Positions 50,329 to 63,603 are shown, numbered from the stretch's first letter. The stretch: 64,000 nt of DNA from Albula goreensis (GCA_022829145.1 CM040741.1:61069047-61133046); one strand, 5' to 3'. The notes: generated from the sequence alone by a model not told the origin. Translations and numbers: made by a program.

Positions 50329-51275
50329 TACATACACATTTCATTCAACACACACACTCTCCCTTTCATTCAATGTCCTTCCCCATGCACCCCTTCCCAC
50401 AGGATGCAAATCCACTGAAACAGAAGAAAGAGGACATTTCTATGTGTCTGCCAAATCATTAGATCACACGATGTGCCTTCATCTCTTAAAGCACAGAGCT
50501 CTTAAGCTGGTATTTATACAAGGATGTACGATGCAGACGCACAGGGACTTTGAGCTGATTGTAATGACATGGGATTTGTGTATAAATCAGCCTGAATAAC
50601 ATCTATAATGCAAAAGGTAATATTAAGGTTGTATTTAACAGAATCAGACAGAAACTTGTTAACTGTGACAGATTCAGGCAACTGGTGTGTCTAATAAGTG
50701 TGCTCATGGCTTTGATACCCACAGCTGGGAGGGCAAGGAAAGCCTGTTTTACTGCAGCAAATCCTGCTGGGGATTATTAGGCAGTGGACATCATTAACGT
50801 ACAGAGAAAAGGACAGCAGGGTCTTGTTCCGCATGGTGGTTTTAAATGGCTTAGACCCTTGCCAGCCTGACCCAACTACACACAACCAACATATGGCACT
50901 AACCAAAGGCTGCAATGACACACACTTTCATATTGAATTCTGGAACCAAAAAACTGTGGAAGACTGTTAGTTGAACAAATAAGCTAATGTAATGTAATGG
51001 AGAGCTATACATTTTTAGCTCACAGGAAGCACCTTCTTCAAATTAAATAACTGCCACACACCCACTGTTGGGGGACATACTGTGTTTTGCTCAGTGTTGT
51101 CTGATGCAGTTGTACTGAAGGAAAATTAAATCAGGTATTGCCTGAATTTCTTCCCTTATTATAATAGATGGCAACACTGCAATTAAAAGCACACAATTCA
51201 CTTTTGAACCATAAATATTTCCTTAACAAATGAGATTTGTGCGGGTACACATACTTGCAACTCATTGGCACATAC

Positions 51276-51359
51276 CTCTGAATCACCTGACTGGGACTGC
51301 AAGTGCTGGCGGATGCGAAGCATGTCTTTCTCAATCTGCTGAATTCGCGCCACTCTTGC
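51276..51359 (-). CDS. apc: apc exon 6 (coiled coil)
   Basis: 84 bp, identical in length to human, encoding ARVARIQQIEKDMLRIRQHL then QSQSGDSE, a predicted coiled-coil segment. The acceptor is TGTTGCAG and the donor GAG|GTATGT. It is too short to stand out as an open frame. Confidence 0.92.
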
Positions 51360-51941
51360 CTGCAACACATATTTCAGCAGCGGAAATTACTACAAGCTAT
51401 CTACAATCTACAAAATTACGAAAATTATTATCTTTGAATTTCTGTGACAGACTATATGCAACAACAAAACACATACCTCTTTACTTTTACTGGCATTATT
51501 TACCATTTTGTGAATGCCTACACCAGGGGCTTTAATTAGCAGAAGCTGACCATGGAAATGACTATGCCTTTGTTCAAGGTTATTTTGGACTTGTTTATGT
51601 TAAGTACATTACACTACAATCTAGAGATACCCTTGACAGGAAGGTCTCTTGCTTTTTGACCTCTAGTGACATGCATTAACCTGGAAATCGAGTGCAAAAT
51701 CTCACTTATCTGTAAGCATGCCAACGATTTACTGACCTGTTAATTTGTCAATAATAATACAATGGGTCGTCAGTTTTCTTGTTAGATCAAAACACAGTCA
51801 GAAACAACAAAATGACAGTGGTTAATCAGAAAATGGCTGCTCAATCTTGGTCCTAAAGGAGTCAAAACTAGGTGTAATGTTGCATCCACAACACCATATA
51901 CATAGGCCCAATTGCAAGGCCCTGCATGACTTCAGGCTGAC

Positions 51942-52055
51942 CTGTGCTCTCTTCTCCATGTCTTGGCAGGTCCCCAGTTGCTCCTCCATTGCTGCTCTGA
52001 TCTGCCGAGCTTCATACTCCAGCTGCCTACGAGTCATGTCAGTCTGCAGAGAGAA
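51942..52055 (-). CDS. apc: apc exon 5
   Basis: 114 bp, identical in length to human, encoding FSLQTDMTRRQLEYEARQIR through CQDMEKRAQ. The acceptor is CTGTAG; the CTGCAG 12 bases inside the exon would remove FSLQ, which human APC contains. The donor is CAG|GTCAGC. Confidence 0.93.
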
Positions 52056-53261
52056 CTACAGAGCAGTTTGGTATTAGCACATGTGTTTATTCTAAAGGCA
52101 ATCCATTTCCAAAAAGTTTCATTTCTGTTGTGCTGTATCATGAAGTATGTATTCATAAAGCTTTTAGTGTGAATGGAATAATATGCATTTTCATGTGAAA
52201 CAAGAGTTGAAAACATTTGCGCAGCAGGTTTCTTTAATGTTGCCGTTTTCCCTGAGACTAAAACCCTCCCATGAAAGATTTACCTTCACCACAAATGGAG
52301 AGTTGCACTATTTATTACATAAAAATGAATGTGTTAAATCCCAATTTGCTATGGTTATTCATTGAAGGTGTTTGAAGACTGTGTGCAAATGCGTCATTCT
52401 TCACCCAGGCTGGTGTCCCATTTAGGTTTGATACTCTGTTAGACTCATGTGATTACAATATAAATTGCAGTTGTGTTCATTTCTTGCCAATTCTATACAG
52501 CTACGTACATAAATAGTGTTATTCTTGGACATTCATTCAATGGATGAAATTACATTTCACTGTCCTAATTGATTATAACTCAACAGAGATATGGGCATCC
52601 CATTTTGTCACACTCGTATTACATATTATGGCAAGAAGCAACCCTTTGCATGGCACACGTTTTCCAGATAAACAGACAATTCAATTTCCATCGTTTTTCA
52701 GTTAATGTGTATGAAAGCTAAACAAATAAATAAGTGAAATTGTGTGATTAGGACAGACTCATCTGCAAACAGGTCTGTCTGCTGCAGTCAGAACAAGCAT
52801 CATTGCCCATTAAGATGGATGCCTGGGCTACAGAGGGGTTCCTCATATGTTATCTATTTGAATAAAGATTTGAACAGCAGCAATCTTCCTCTCATTTACT
52901 GGCCAAACTGCCATTTTCATCTTTGGTTCTTCCATCCCTTTGGGCCCTTGAGCTATTGCTCTAAAACATCTTAGAAAGTGTTAATCCAAGCTAGTCAGCT
53001 ACCTGAGTTATGACCCATGACTGTAAACCTAGGATTAATTAAGATGGAGGTGGGAAGATAAACATATTTGACTGACCTGTTTAAGTACAGAGGCTAACCA
53101 CTGTTGAAAAACAGAGACCCATTCTTACATTTATAGAGGCAAATTAGCTGGAGCATATGAATATGCTGATCTAGAAGTTCACTTCCTTACCCACGACTGC
53201 TCACTGACACGTCTGAGAGACATGCAAATAAAAAGCTCTATCTCAGACACGCATACATGAA

Positions 53262-53290
53262 CACACACACACACACACACGCACGCACAC
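53262..53290. repeat. Short (CA)n repeat beside apc exon 4
   Basis: About 14 CA/CG-type dinucleotides starting 15 bases past the exon 4 donor on the intron side. Confidence 0.85.
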
Positions 53291-53304
53291 ACTCTCACAC
53301 TCAC

Positions 53305-53416
53305 GTTATTCTCAGTCAGAGGAAGGCTGTCAATCCTCTTGGTGAGGTTCTGTAGCTGTGCGTAGTACCAGTCCTTCTCCTTCTCCTCTTTCTCCAGCTC
53401 TGCCAACAGCAATGAC
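53305..53416 (-). CDS. apc: apc exon 4 (coiled coil)
   Basis: 112 bp against 109 in human, encoding SLLLAELEKEEKEKDWYYAQ then LQNLTKRIDSLPLTENN. The extra codon is the second Asn just before the donor AAC|GTGAGT. The acceptor is TTCTGCAG. It is a predicted coiled coil. Confidence 0.93.
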
Positions 53417-55324
53417 CTGCAGAACCATCACAAACACAATGACAGTCAGGAACACAAGAATAAAAACTGCATTTTTACATGTGATGCTTTGTAAGTGGCT
53501 TGGCTTGATATTGGACCATACAGTGTCTTCTACACTATGTCAAAAGTAAAGGTAAAACAGGACTTAAGTGTCTCAACTATGTCCAAAGACCAAACTACCG
53601 TTTAAAACTAAATTTTGGCATACATTTAAAGAAAGTTACTTATGTGACTTCAGTTAATGGGGTGTTGTTGTTTCACTATGGCCTGTACTTGTCTCCAATT
53701 GGCATCACAGTCAGAAAACACAGCTGGGTGTGATACTGGACTGACAGTTTGATTAATGTAATTAAAGTCTATAAGGGGTGATGCTAGGTTCACTCTACAG
53801 CCATTTGACATGGAGGTTTGGCACGTGCCAATTCGGTGCTATGAGCCAGGAATTAATGCGGCTTACACATGAGTGACTTCTGACTGCAGCGTAGCAGCCT
53901 TAAGGGTCGGTAATTGAGAGACACGTGCGTGTAGCTGTCTCATCCTATCAGCTAGCACAGAAGTGGCTTGCAAGGAGGACAGAACACGGTGACAGTATAA
54001 CCGAGGAGCTACATTTGACTATCAGATTAAAAGAAACCATAATTGACCAAGGTTCAAGATACAGCAATGAGGGAGCACTAAATGTCAGAGTCATTTGCTT
54101 TTTCTCCTTTTGATTCTTTTACTAACCGCAGTGTCATGTTTTTTTTCCCTTTTCTGAAGCCTGCTAGACTAAATAAGAGGCGATGGATTCTAAAAATGGT
54201 AACTGTTCATATCTTCTCTGTTCCATTTCCTACCATCAGTCGCCTTTGTGTTTACCAGAGAAGACAGCAATGACAGTGCATTAGGTCTGGGGCCATTTTG
54301 TACGACTTCACTTTAAAAACCCTTACTGTACATAATCAAATACACCATGTGCAGTAGCTGAAAGTACAAGATTTCATTGTATCTTCCAAAAAATAAAAGC
54401 TCTCCTAGACTTATTACAGTCATGTGCCCGTAAATGTGACTCACTTCAGCAAAATGAATCATCTTCAAACATATGAGCAAATGGCTGAGGTCAATAATAA
54501 CATGAAAAGCTAAGAATAGCCCACAAGTCAGATGCGGCTACACAAAGAGAATATCCCTATCATCTGACAGTCCCTGCATTTATGTGATTAACACCACACC
54601 CCATCATCAGAGCCAAAAGAGCTAAGTGTTCAGAGAAACAGTGAGCAGACTGTTTGGGAATGACGCAGACATGACTGATGTAGCTGATAAAAGCAGTGAA
54701 CAGTACTCATGTCTTTACCCAGGGAAAATTATTTACTGTATCCTTCCCGCCAGGGAGAAGAAAAAAATTTCAATTGGACTCGCAGTAGACCTTCAGTCCG
54801 ACTTGCTGATTTTTGAAAATTCTATGCCATCATGTATACTCAAGAAAAACACTGAGCTTAAAAGCTGAACTTTATGAGCCATGTCTGATTTAAAAATCAA
54901 GTTAAGAGATATAGAGTAAAATAGTCATGGTTGATAGAGGGCCTTCAAAGAGAAACCAATTGCTAATGTAAGACTCTTCTAATTTTGTTTTATAATATCA
55001 TAAACCATTCCCTTTCATAAATAATGAAATTAGAACACAAAATGCCTTGCAGCAATTTATTTGTTCTGGACAGTTTGAACATGATGGAATTTTTTGTAAA
55101 ACACAAAAAAACAAAACAATAAATCTTTTAGTTTAAGGCCATAAAAATGAAAGCAGGAGGTTTCATAAATCTTGTGATAAAATTTACCTTTATCAAATTT
55201 CCACATAGACAGTCAGCATCAAAAACTGCACAGCTGCATTTTTTACTAAAGGGCAGCTCCTCCATTCCGCCTTGATCAGGATGTGCACACTACAAGCCTA
55301 AATAAATAAACCTATTGCTCCTCA

Positions 55325-55382
55325 TCAGTGTGTGTGTTTGTGGGCGCGTATGTATGCGTGTGTGTTTGCATGTGTGCGTGCA
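55325..55382. repeat. Imperfect TG-rich repeat in apc intron 3
   Basis: TGTGTG interrupted by GGGCGCG, TATGTATGCG and TTTGCATG units; a decayed microsatellite. Confidence 0.7.
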
Positions 55383-55425
55383 GCATCAAGTCCTCTCGTG
55401 TTAGGTCACATTCATTTGTACCTAT

Positions 55426-55527
55426 AGATTACATTTAGGAATTTACTTTACATTACACAATAGCCAGTACTGTAGCTGGGCATCAAACCTGCAAAGTCCA
55501 GCTCTCTAACCATTACACTACAGTGTC
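55426..55527. repeat. Teleost interspersed repeat fragment (tail end)
   Basis: TACATTTAGG, then GTAGCTGGGCATCAAACCTG, then CCAGCTCTCTAACCATTACA is the familiar end of a widespread teleost repeat that usually carries the TTATCCAGAGCG core (as at 35647). The middle is lost here. It ends 49 bases from apc exon 3. Confidence 0.5.
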
Positions 55528-55575
55528 CTATGGACAGGAGGCTGTGCTGTGTGTGACAGTGATAAGGCAGCCCAC

Positions 55576-55774
55576 CTCTCCTTCTCCAGTTCCTCCAGGT
55601 ATCCAGTGCTCTCGCGGCCTCCATTCACCACTGCTCTCCTGGGGAAGGACCCCATGGGGACAGGGCTGCTGTCCCCAGACCGACCCGACACAGACCCCTC
55701 ACGGCTGTCATACCGCATGGGAACTTTAGGCCTCATCTTCACACCCGGGAAGTTGCTGGGGTCCAGGTTCATTT
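55576..55774 (-). CDS. apc: apc exon 3
   Basis: 199 bp against 202 in human, one codon shorter. It encodes EMNLDPSNFPGVKMRPKVPM, then SREGSVSGRSGDSSPVPMGS and ESTGYLEELEKER. The acceptor is CTTGCAG and the donor GAGAG|GTGGGC. Confidence 0.93.
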
Positions 55775-56579
55775 CTGCAAGGAAAAAACAGGGTGTGAAT
55801 GCATACCCAACTGCTGGTGGTCAAATTATAGAGGGATAACTAGAAGAAAAAACATGCAGTAAATTGAGTTAAAGGGGCACTCTAACTACAGGGAACCCGA
55901 AAACTACAATTTGGTACAATCCATCTTACTCCTCATAATAATTGGTGTGACCTTTGTTTCAACGTTAAACTGTCCATGTTTCCACACCATTATTTCATAT
56001 ATTGCTGCCCAATATTCAGGATTTACATTTTCAAATTGAAAAACAATATTTTATGCTGACAGTGAAATCAACGACTTTGGTAATAAACCTTTTTGAGCGG
56101 CTTACGCAATGTTTTACGTATCTGCTACATGGGAAAATACTAAACGTACATAGCAAAACCAAACCATCACTCTATAAGTGAAATAACAGGGAGTGAAATA
56201 CTTGCTCCAACCTCTATGATACATACTTTTTGTCACAAAAACTGCTAAATGGCATGTAAAGCCTGCATTACGTAATAGTAATGCAGGATATACATATGCA
56301 GTTGGTATTAATAGCCAACTTTTCAGATTTCTCACAAGGGTAATTAGAGATGAGAAGGATTACAGTAAGTGGACAATACAAAGCAAGATGAAAACTATCA
56401 AACTTATGACAGACATTAATGGGATGGATGCATTAGTATCACTATGCTTACAGCCGAGTTACAATACAGCAGTTACAATACAATAAGCTTACAGCTGCAT
56501 AGTATGGTTTCTATTACCCAAAAATACCTGATTTGAGAGGAAGAATGGTCTCCCAGAATGCACTGGTTTGGCACCCTAC

Positions 56580-56664
56580 CTTTCAGTCTCTCGAGAAGGT
56601 CGATTTGTCCGGAGGACTCCATGGAATCCTCCTCAATGCTTCCTTGCAGCTGCTTCAGCACCTC
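56580..56664 (-). CDS. apc: apc exon 2
   Basis: 85 bp, identical in length to human, encoding EVLKQLQGSIEEDSMESSGQ then IDLLERLK. The acceptor is CTGCTCCAG and the donor AAAG|GTAGGG. It is the most 5' exon of the gene that I can find. Confidence 0.93.
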
Positions 56665-59468
56665 CTGGAGCAGAGGAAGAAGCACAGTCAGAGTCAGCTC
56701 TGCTCCTGGCATGGTGGAGCAGCACGGTGGGGACGCAAAGCTGAACGCGTCTCTGCAGCTCCGCACATGAGCACGTGTATGAGACCGCATGCATCCGCAC
56801 ATCCTCTCCATCACACAGGGTCAAGGAAAATGACCATGGATTGATCACATGCATCCCTCCTTACAGGTCAAATAAAGGCGATTAGCAAAGCGCAAATCGG
56901 TAAATGTACCAGTAAAAGACTATTCCAGATGGGTGACCATGCAGAAGAGGAATAAACTGCATGGCAACAACAGGTGTGGTACAGCAAACGCTATTCCCTA
57001 TGATGGAGCACAGCACCATTGTAATGGGAGCCCTGTTACACAACAGTTCTCTTTATAACCATGCAGGTACTGTAAATTGAGTCCAATATGAGGGAAAACA
57101 AGTCTGCCTCAAATATGAAACTATATAAAAATCCACTGGTACCCAAAAGGTCTTTGCTCAACAGTAAGACCAGAAAAATATACAAAAAATCCAGAAAAAC
57201 AAATTTGAGTATTTTCAGATTATTCCACCAAATCATGACTTTTTCTGCCTTTTGGATATGGTGCTGAAAGTTGGAGAGGTCAAAAGACCATTCTCTTTGA
57301 TGCATCATCAAAACCACCTGTCTGGCAGAAATACAAGCTTCTCTGCTACAGCAGTCCCACGCTTGCTAATTTTTGAGTCTACATTTCAACTGCCTCTGAA
57401 ATGGGGTGGATGCACTGATCTTCCAGCTGAAGCTGTATTTTCCGTTACTCCTCATTAGACATTAATGAGTGGTACTGGCCTCATGATTTTTGCTGTCAGG
57501 TTTACAGATTCCTGCTGGGCTACGAGTTTAAAATGACTCTGTTACTGCAGAACCTCCACATTCTACAAAATGCAAAAACTGAGATGCTGAGATTGCCTTG
57601 CCATTTAATGCTGTCCACATCATGGTCACTATTTATTCATCTTTAAATTACAGTGATGTAGTGATATATTAGTAACATTAATGCACTGGTATAAAATGGA
57701 GGATCCCAATTACAAATTAGTATTGCCCCACTTCCCAAACAACCAAGAAATAATGGGTTTGATGGCTAAACTTCCATCAGCCACTTCAATATCCCTGCAG
57801 TCATAAATTATGCCAATTTCTGCTTTTAACTTAATGGATGTGTGATACCACTTTTTTGCCATCAATATTTTATCATCATCTAATTTACTAAAATGACAGG
57901 AAGTGATTAATGTGATGCTCCAGACTGTTACACAGCACTGAGCACAATGGAAGTTCTTATACAGAATATTGTTGGCCACTGATTGATGGGGTATGAAATA
58001 GAATTTGTTCATAAACATCCAATGGGAGGGCAAAATACACCGTAATGTACAGCTAACAGTACATCAAATTATATAACCAGAGACTGAAGTAGAAATTAAA
58101 GAATATACAGCATATATCACATTACATTGCATGCAAAAGGCTTGCATTATCATGTAAATTCTATAACCCTGAGACCTTGCTTCCGGATGTTTTCTGTCAT
58201 ACACACAAGACACTTATATCAACCTGCACAATGTATGCAAATTTAACATGAAAATCTCAGATGGTTTTAAATTGTTAAAATTGAAACGTATTCATTTGTG
58301 GCAGTTGAGGGGAGAGGAGAGGGCCATTCTAACAATCCAAGGCGACCTCATTGCACAACATGCTGCAAAGCTGCAGTAAAAAGGCTAAGATGCCATGATG
58401 TTTTTAAGACATAGGAAAATAACTACCTCACTGTTTACCTACCAATTACCTCCATATTTAGGCCTTAGGCACATTATAGGATCACAACTAATTATAACAG
58501 TATCAGTTGAATGCAGGAAGTTTCACCCTGCATTCCCATGGTCATTTTGAACCGGATAGGCTAAAACTGAATTTTAGGTCCAAGTATGAAACAATGGTCC
58601 AAAGATTTTCCTTTCTCCATTGTAATCAACGGAACGTAGGCGTCCATTGTGTGATGTGGGAAGTTAAGGTACTGGAAAAATACCATTCAGTCCAAAATGC
58701 AAAAACCAAGACTCTAATTTCTGTCCAGGGGCCATACCGGGAGTGTTCTGTTTTTTTTTTTTTTTATAACAAATTTCAATGTTTGACTAAACACCAGGGA
58801 CACTTTAAAACTAAATATCAAACTCATTAGCTCTTTAGCTTTCAGTTAGGTAGACTTCAATAACCTCCCCTTCCTGAGTGCTTTTTATTTCTGTGCTCAG
58901 TTCCCAAAACATCAGAACCTGTCTGAAGCCTAGACTAGGACTTTGTTCTAGTTCTGATGCTATGCCAACAACACCTCTCCAATTTGTGCGCACATGAATC
59001 GATGGTGACCTTCAGCAGTTGTTAACGGTGCTATATTACATGCGAACGAGATCAAACCACAACCCCTACAAAAGGGATCTAAGAAAAGGGCGGCCACGTT
59101 CTCACATCTTCAAACGTGCCAGGGGTTGTGACATCCCTGAAGCCCTGTTTGATGTGGTCGTGACTGCTCTTACATTTTTAGCCACAGAAGAAAACACTCC
59201 CTCTTTAATCTGCTGTTCCTCTCTCCGGGTCCATGCTCAGCTCCTGGGAGGAAATGCTCTGCCATTAGAACCCATCTTCTTGCTTATTTGCTTTTATTTT
59301 AATACCCACAAAGCATAAAATACATCAGCAAAGACGTGTCTCTTGCTTGCTTTAATCCAAAGGCTTTTGGATCTCGAATGTCAGCACTCAAATGGTCTTT
59401 AGTTGGGGAGATCACAGCCTCTAAAGTCCTGGAATATACATGGGAGGAACATGCCAAACAACTCTCTG

Positions 59469-59669
59469 GCTGGGATTCAATCAACATTTGTCCTTAACTT
59501 TTACTGACAACTGCATTAGAGTGTTGTGTTTTTGCCCTACACAATGACAGTTTGGTGTGTTAATTTTCATGATGGCTGAACTCAACAAATCATCTCAATC
59601 AAGGTAAAAATGTACACATGCTTTTATTGTGGGACAAAGTTAAGGACAAATGTTGACTGAATCCCAGGC
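59469..59669. mobile_element. MITE-like element, about 200 bp, in apc intron 1
   Basis: GCTGGGATTCAATCAACATT at the left is matched by the reverse complement of the right end (CCTGGGATTCAGTCAACATT). The similarity continues through TTGTCCTTAACTTT for about 33 bases. The interior has no reading frame. This is the structure of a non-autonomous DNA transposon. Target duplications are not clear. Confidence 0.6.
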
Positions 59670-59829
59670 TCTGTGTTTCCTGTCTGTGTCTGTCTTCCTT
59701 TCTAGTGACACGATTGCATCTAAACAACCCAAACAACCCAGACTCCTTGCCATGTGACTTACCATGATGAAGGCACAGCGGTCATTGTAGCCCGTATTTC
59801 TGTGAAAAAGCCTCATCCCTGCTGGCGGT

Positions 59830-60140
59830 GGAGACCATCACTCAAGCGTGCTGGACGCAACACCATCAGCGCTGGCGACCCGAGCGGTTAGAACAACAGG
59901 AAGCCGCGACGGTGCCCGACATGCAATCCTGTCTCAGGAAACAGGCTCCCATCCCACCCAGCTCCATGCAAATCGGCCTAACGCGTGTGTGGGCGAGACA
60001 ATGCGCCTACAGCTGGCCTCCATTAGGGCCAGAATGATAGTGCTCTGAGCTCCCCCTTGGGCCTCCTGCCTAGGCAATGTGCAAGATGACCTGTGGCTCC
60101 CTGCTCCAGTCACGCATCAAGGAGCTGCCCTGAAATCTGG
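59830..60140. promoter_or_regulatory. GC-rich, CpG-containing patch in apc intron 1
   Basis: About 300 bases with clearly higher G+C and CpG density than the AT-rich surroundings. It contains an octamer ATGCAAAT at 59966-59973 and unique-looking sequence. The open frames across it have no recognisable content. It could be a conserved enhancer, an alternative apc promoter or leader, or an old repeat. Confidence 0.25.
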
Positions 60141-60451
60141 ACATGTATTCTTACACAGGGCTAATACAGGGGCCGCCTTTTATTCTGCGGTTAATGACAC
60201 CAGGAAGTGCACACAACTGCCATGTGATTTTCTTTTTTTTTTTTTGTTGCGAGTTGTTGTTCCAGCAGCCTGTCTGATGTTTAGCCCTGAGAGAGGTGAC
60301 GTCTGTGCTGGACATTGATTTAGCACAATGGCTTTATTATTGTGACGGAATCACATGAGGCTGAATCCCAGTCCCTGCTATGATTCACAGCGGCATATGA
60401 AGACTAATCGCTCGCCACCACCGACAATAGCCACGGCAGGCACGTTGCACA

Positions 60452-60461
60452 CTAAAAATAG
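60452..60461. promoter_or_regulatory. MEF2-type site CTAAAAATAG
   Basis: A full match to the MEF2 consensus YTAWWWWTAR lies about 310 bases from the GC-rich patch. Single motif matches are common by chance in AT-rich DNA. Confidence 0.25.
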
Positions 60462-62799
60462 AGGGTTTTGGACTGAGTGATGCAAATACTCACTGTCAGT
60501 CATTTCCAATGCAAAACAGAAACTGCGATCCAATTCAAACATTGAGCTGAGCTGAAACCATCCATTTCCTGTTCAATTCCTGTTTATTTCTGAATAGTTT
60601 AATCTCATTTACAATTCTAACCTGCTATTCAAAAACAAAATGTAATATTAAACCTGTCAACAAGCCTATACGATAAATTACCCTGTTTTGCCCGTTGGAA
60701 TTGAATTGAACAAATTCTGCATCACTGCCATCATCAAAAGAAAATTATGTGGTCAATTTTGCTATTAAAGACCATCATGAAACTTAGAAAGGCTTAAGAC
60801 TGTAGGACTGGTGTTTTCCATTGTTTAATGCTATGAAGTTAGCCTATACCTTTGGCTGTGTATCAGTGCATCTTCTCTTATATTCCCTTCAATTTACTAT
60901 GGTGCTGTCAGGTGCTCTGAAATCGTGCTTTTGCTAAATGCATTTAATACATAAATAAGAGCAAGCCATCAGCTGGATGCACAAATGTAAGCCATTAGCA
61001 GAAATAACCAGACCAGTTCAGCTGTGAGTGCGCTATCTCTGCAAAATATGTGTAGCTGCCTGCCCACTCCAGAGATGCCTCTTAAAACGTCATATTATAC
61101 TCTTGGTAGCGGAAATCGATGAACAGCCTAAAAAGCATCTGACAGAGCTAGAGTCACAGTGGACTTCTGGAGTATCCCATTTCGTTTCAGCTTGAATTTC
61201 GTCTGATCAGAAGTCTGCAATGGCCTCTACATTTGACCTTCAGCCAGGTTTTAATGTTGTTTGTGAGCTGGAAAAGGAAGGGGGTTGTGAGCTTTAAAGT
61301 CCTGCTTTGGTGTACTTTAACTGAAGGTGGAATGCCCTTGAAACGCAAAACATCACATGACGTACATGCGGTGTGAAAGAAGGAAAAAACAAGCATTGCA
61401 TCTTGAGATTGCTGGAGGCCAGAGATGTGCTGAAAAGTTGTTTTTAAGAGAAATTCAGGACATTTAATATCTGTTGAAATTAGCATTTGACAAAGATATG
61501 ATTCTAAGAAGTATTTTCCACTGAACTGATTGCTAACTATGGTACGTTGTTTTAATTTGGAGGCTTTTCCATATTCATACACAGTACCTCAAATATCCTG
61601 GCAAGTTTCACTGGATACATTTGAGGCACTGCAAATCAACAAAGTCAAACGAAAGAATGAAATCAAGAATGTCAAATGAGCTACTGTTATCTGTTCAACA
61701 GTGTGCCTAGATGGCCACTGTTATGCAAAATTGTTAAGAGGAAGACCATGTAAATGGTAAGGAAAACCACCAAATCAAAATATGGGTTAAAAACAAAGCC
61801 ATTTTGGTTGTGTGCTTGTCCTCTGTGACAGCAATTCGTCTTTCAGGTCTGGGCAGATTGCGGCAGATGCCTGGCTGTAAACTGGAATTAGGATTCGCTA
61901 ATCTTGATCCCATTTCTGCCACAGCTCTGCATATCACTAAGAATGTCCCCTGCTGTGCCAATCTGCTTTACACAGTCTCTGTGATTGGATCACACTTTCC
62001 ACAAACCTGAGGCCTGACCATTCAATGCGGCACTGGTGGTGGTAATTTGCATTTTTATTTAATAAAAAAAAAAAAACTTTGCCTGTACATGTAAAATGTA
62101 ACCCAGGGAAGATGGTGACATTAAATTGCATTAATGAAAATGGGATCGTCTCCTGACATTATACCATAAACTGAGGCAACGACATCAAGATCTGACAGAG
62201 AAAATCAATTAATCTGTGAACTCAACAAAGAACTGGAATTATGTCACCCATTGCAAGTCACGTGCAACAAGACATAAGACTGTAGGGTCATCAAATTTTA
62301 TACTGAAATTTCTGATGTATACTGATATTCAAAGAAATCAAAATAAAAACAAGGAAGCATGTTGTCTAAACAGGACCATTTCTGTAAATCAAAGTGAACT
62401 CTATTGGCTAAATACAAGAGTTAACGCCAAGGATAAAGACCACAACAGCTAGCAATACTGCTAACTTCATGAGCTGGGATTCCCACCATCACCAGGGGAT
62501 ATGGAGATCAATGCACTGACTCCGACACAAACACCACAGTCCATTTTAGTATATAAAATGTATAGTAGATGAATGATAGAATGATGGTCTACATTAAATG
62601 TGTTTTCCACAGTAATTAAAAAATATACCACCGGGCTTAATGTACCTATATTTGAGTTCTATAAATATTTTATTAAAATGTTTTCAGTATTATTATGTTT
62701 TTTTCCCCATTAAAGGGGACTATAAATGTTGCCTATAACTAAATGTACTAAATATACATTGCCCTATTCAGACCAACGTGTTTGCACAGAGAAACCGAT

Positions 62800-63200
62800 A
62801 TTGACACTTGCCGAAGCGGTTGGCAGCTGGGCTGTGGAGAGGTGAGGTTTCCTCAGTAGTTTGTCCCCGACCGTGGGGGAAATGAGCCCCATTGATTCAC
62901 ACAATGGCAGGAAGGGCCTGTTTCTATAATAAGTCACATCCTCCCGGCTACTCGGAGGTGACTCCTCTGCCATTGTGAAGCCCCAGGTCATGATGTTTTC
63001 CTGAGACGTTTGCTTTGACATGACAGGATGTAGCCTTGGGAGCCATTTTCTTGCCAGGCTCTCTCTGGACAGATAGGACGCCTCTTCCCCCACACGCCCC
63101 TGAATGTTAAAACCTACATTTGGGTGCTCCCTATCATCGTGAGGGAACGGGAAACAGTCCAGCATAGATTTGTTAATGATGCTAATTAGTCATCTAGTCT
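62800..63200. promoter_or_regulatory. Candidate regulatory block with inverted SOX-type sites
   Basis: A complex, higher-GC stretch within AT-rich intron. CACAATGGCAG at 62900-62910 and its exact inverse CTGCCATTGTG at 62967-62977 each contain a SOX core (ACAAT/ATTGT). An AATGATGCTAATTAGTC homeodomain-type cluster lies near 63175-63191. It looks like a vertebrate conserved noncoding element, but I could not test conservation. Confidence 0.3.
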
Positions 63201-63603
63201 TGGATGAGAATACATTATCAGCATAACAAACAAAGCAAACCAACTGCACCTGGTGTTTACTCCGCTTTTCTGTCTGTGCAAGATAAGATAAACTGTAGAG
63301 AGGTTTCAGCTATGATTATAAACTTATCTCCTATACATTTGCTAGACACTCAAAATAAATGCTAAATGATCCATTACAAGCCTACCAAAAAAAATCTATT
63401 TATCTTATTCACACTTTAAAAAAATCAATGTATTCAAAAAATACAAAGAAAAAAGCACATTTCAGTTGCAATCATGCTTGCTCGCTGAAATACAAATTTT
63501 CTTTTTTTTTTCTTATATTGGAAAACATAGCATCATTATGAATGGTTGAATAACCACTGGCAGTCACAGAGCACACCCAGCCAAGCCCATGTCCCCTAAA
63601 GTA

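Noticed and set aside
50183..50599. 138-residue open frame through the CA tract in apc intron 6
   Set aside because: It consists largely of Thr-His repeats from a microsatellite and lies within an intron.
62764..63165. 133-residue open frame in apc intron 1, considered as apc exon 1
   Set aside because: The translation has no similarity to the APC N-terminus. The region reads better as a noncoding regulatory block.
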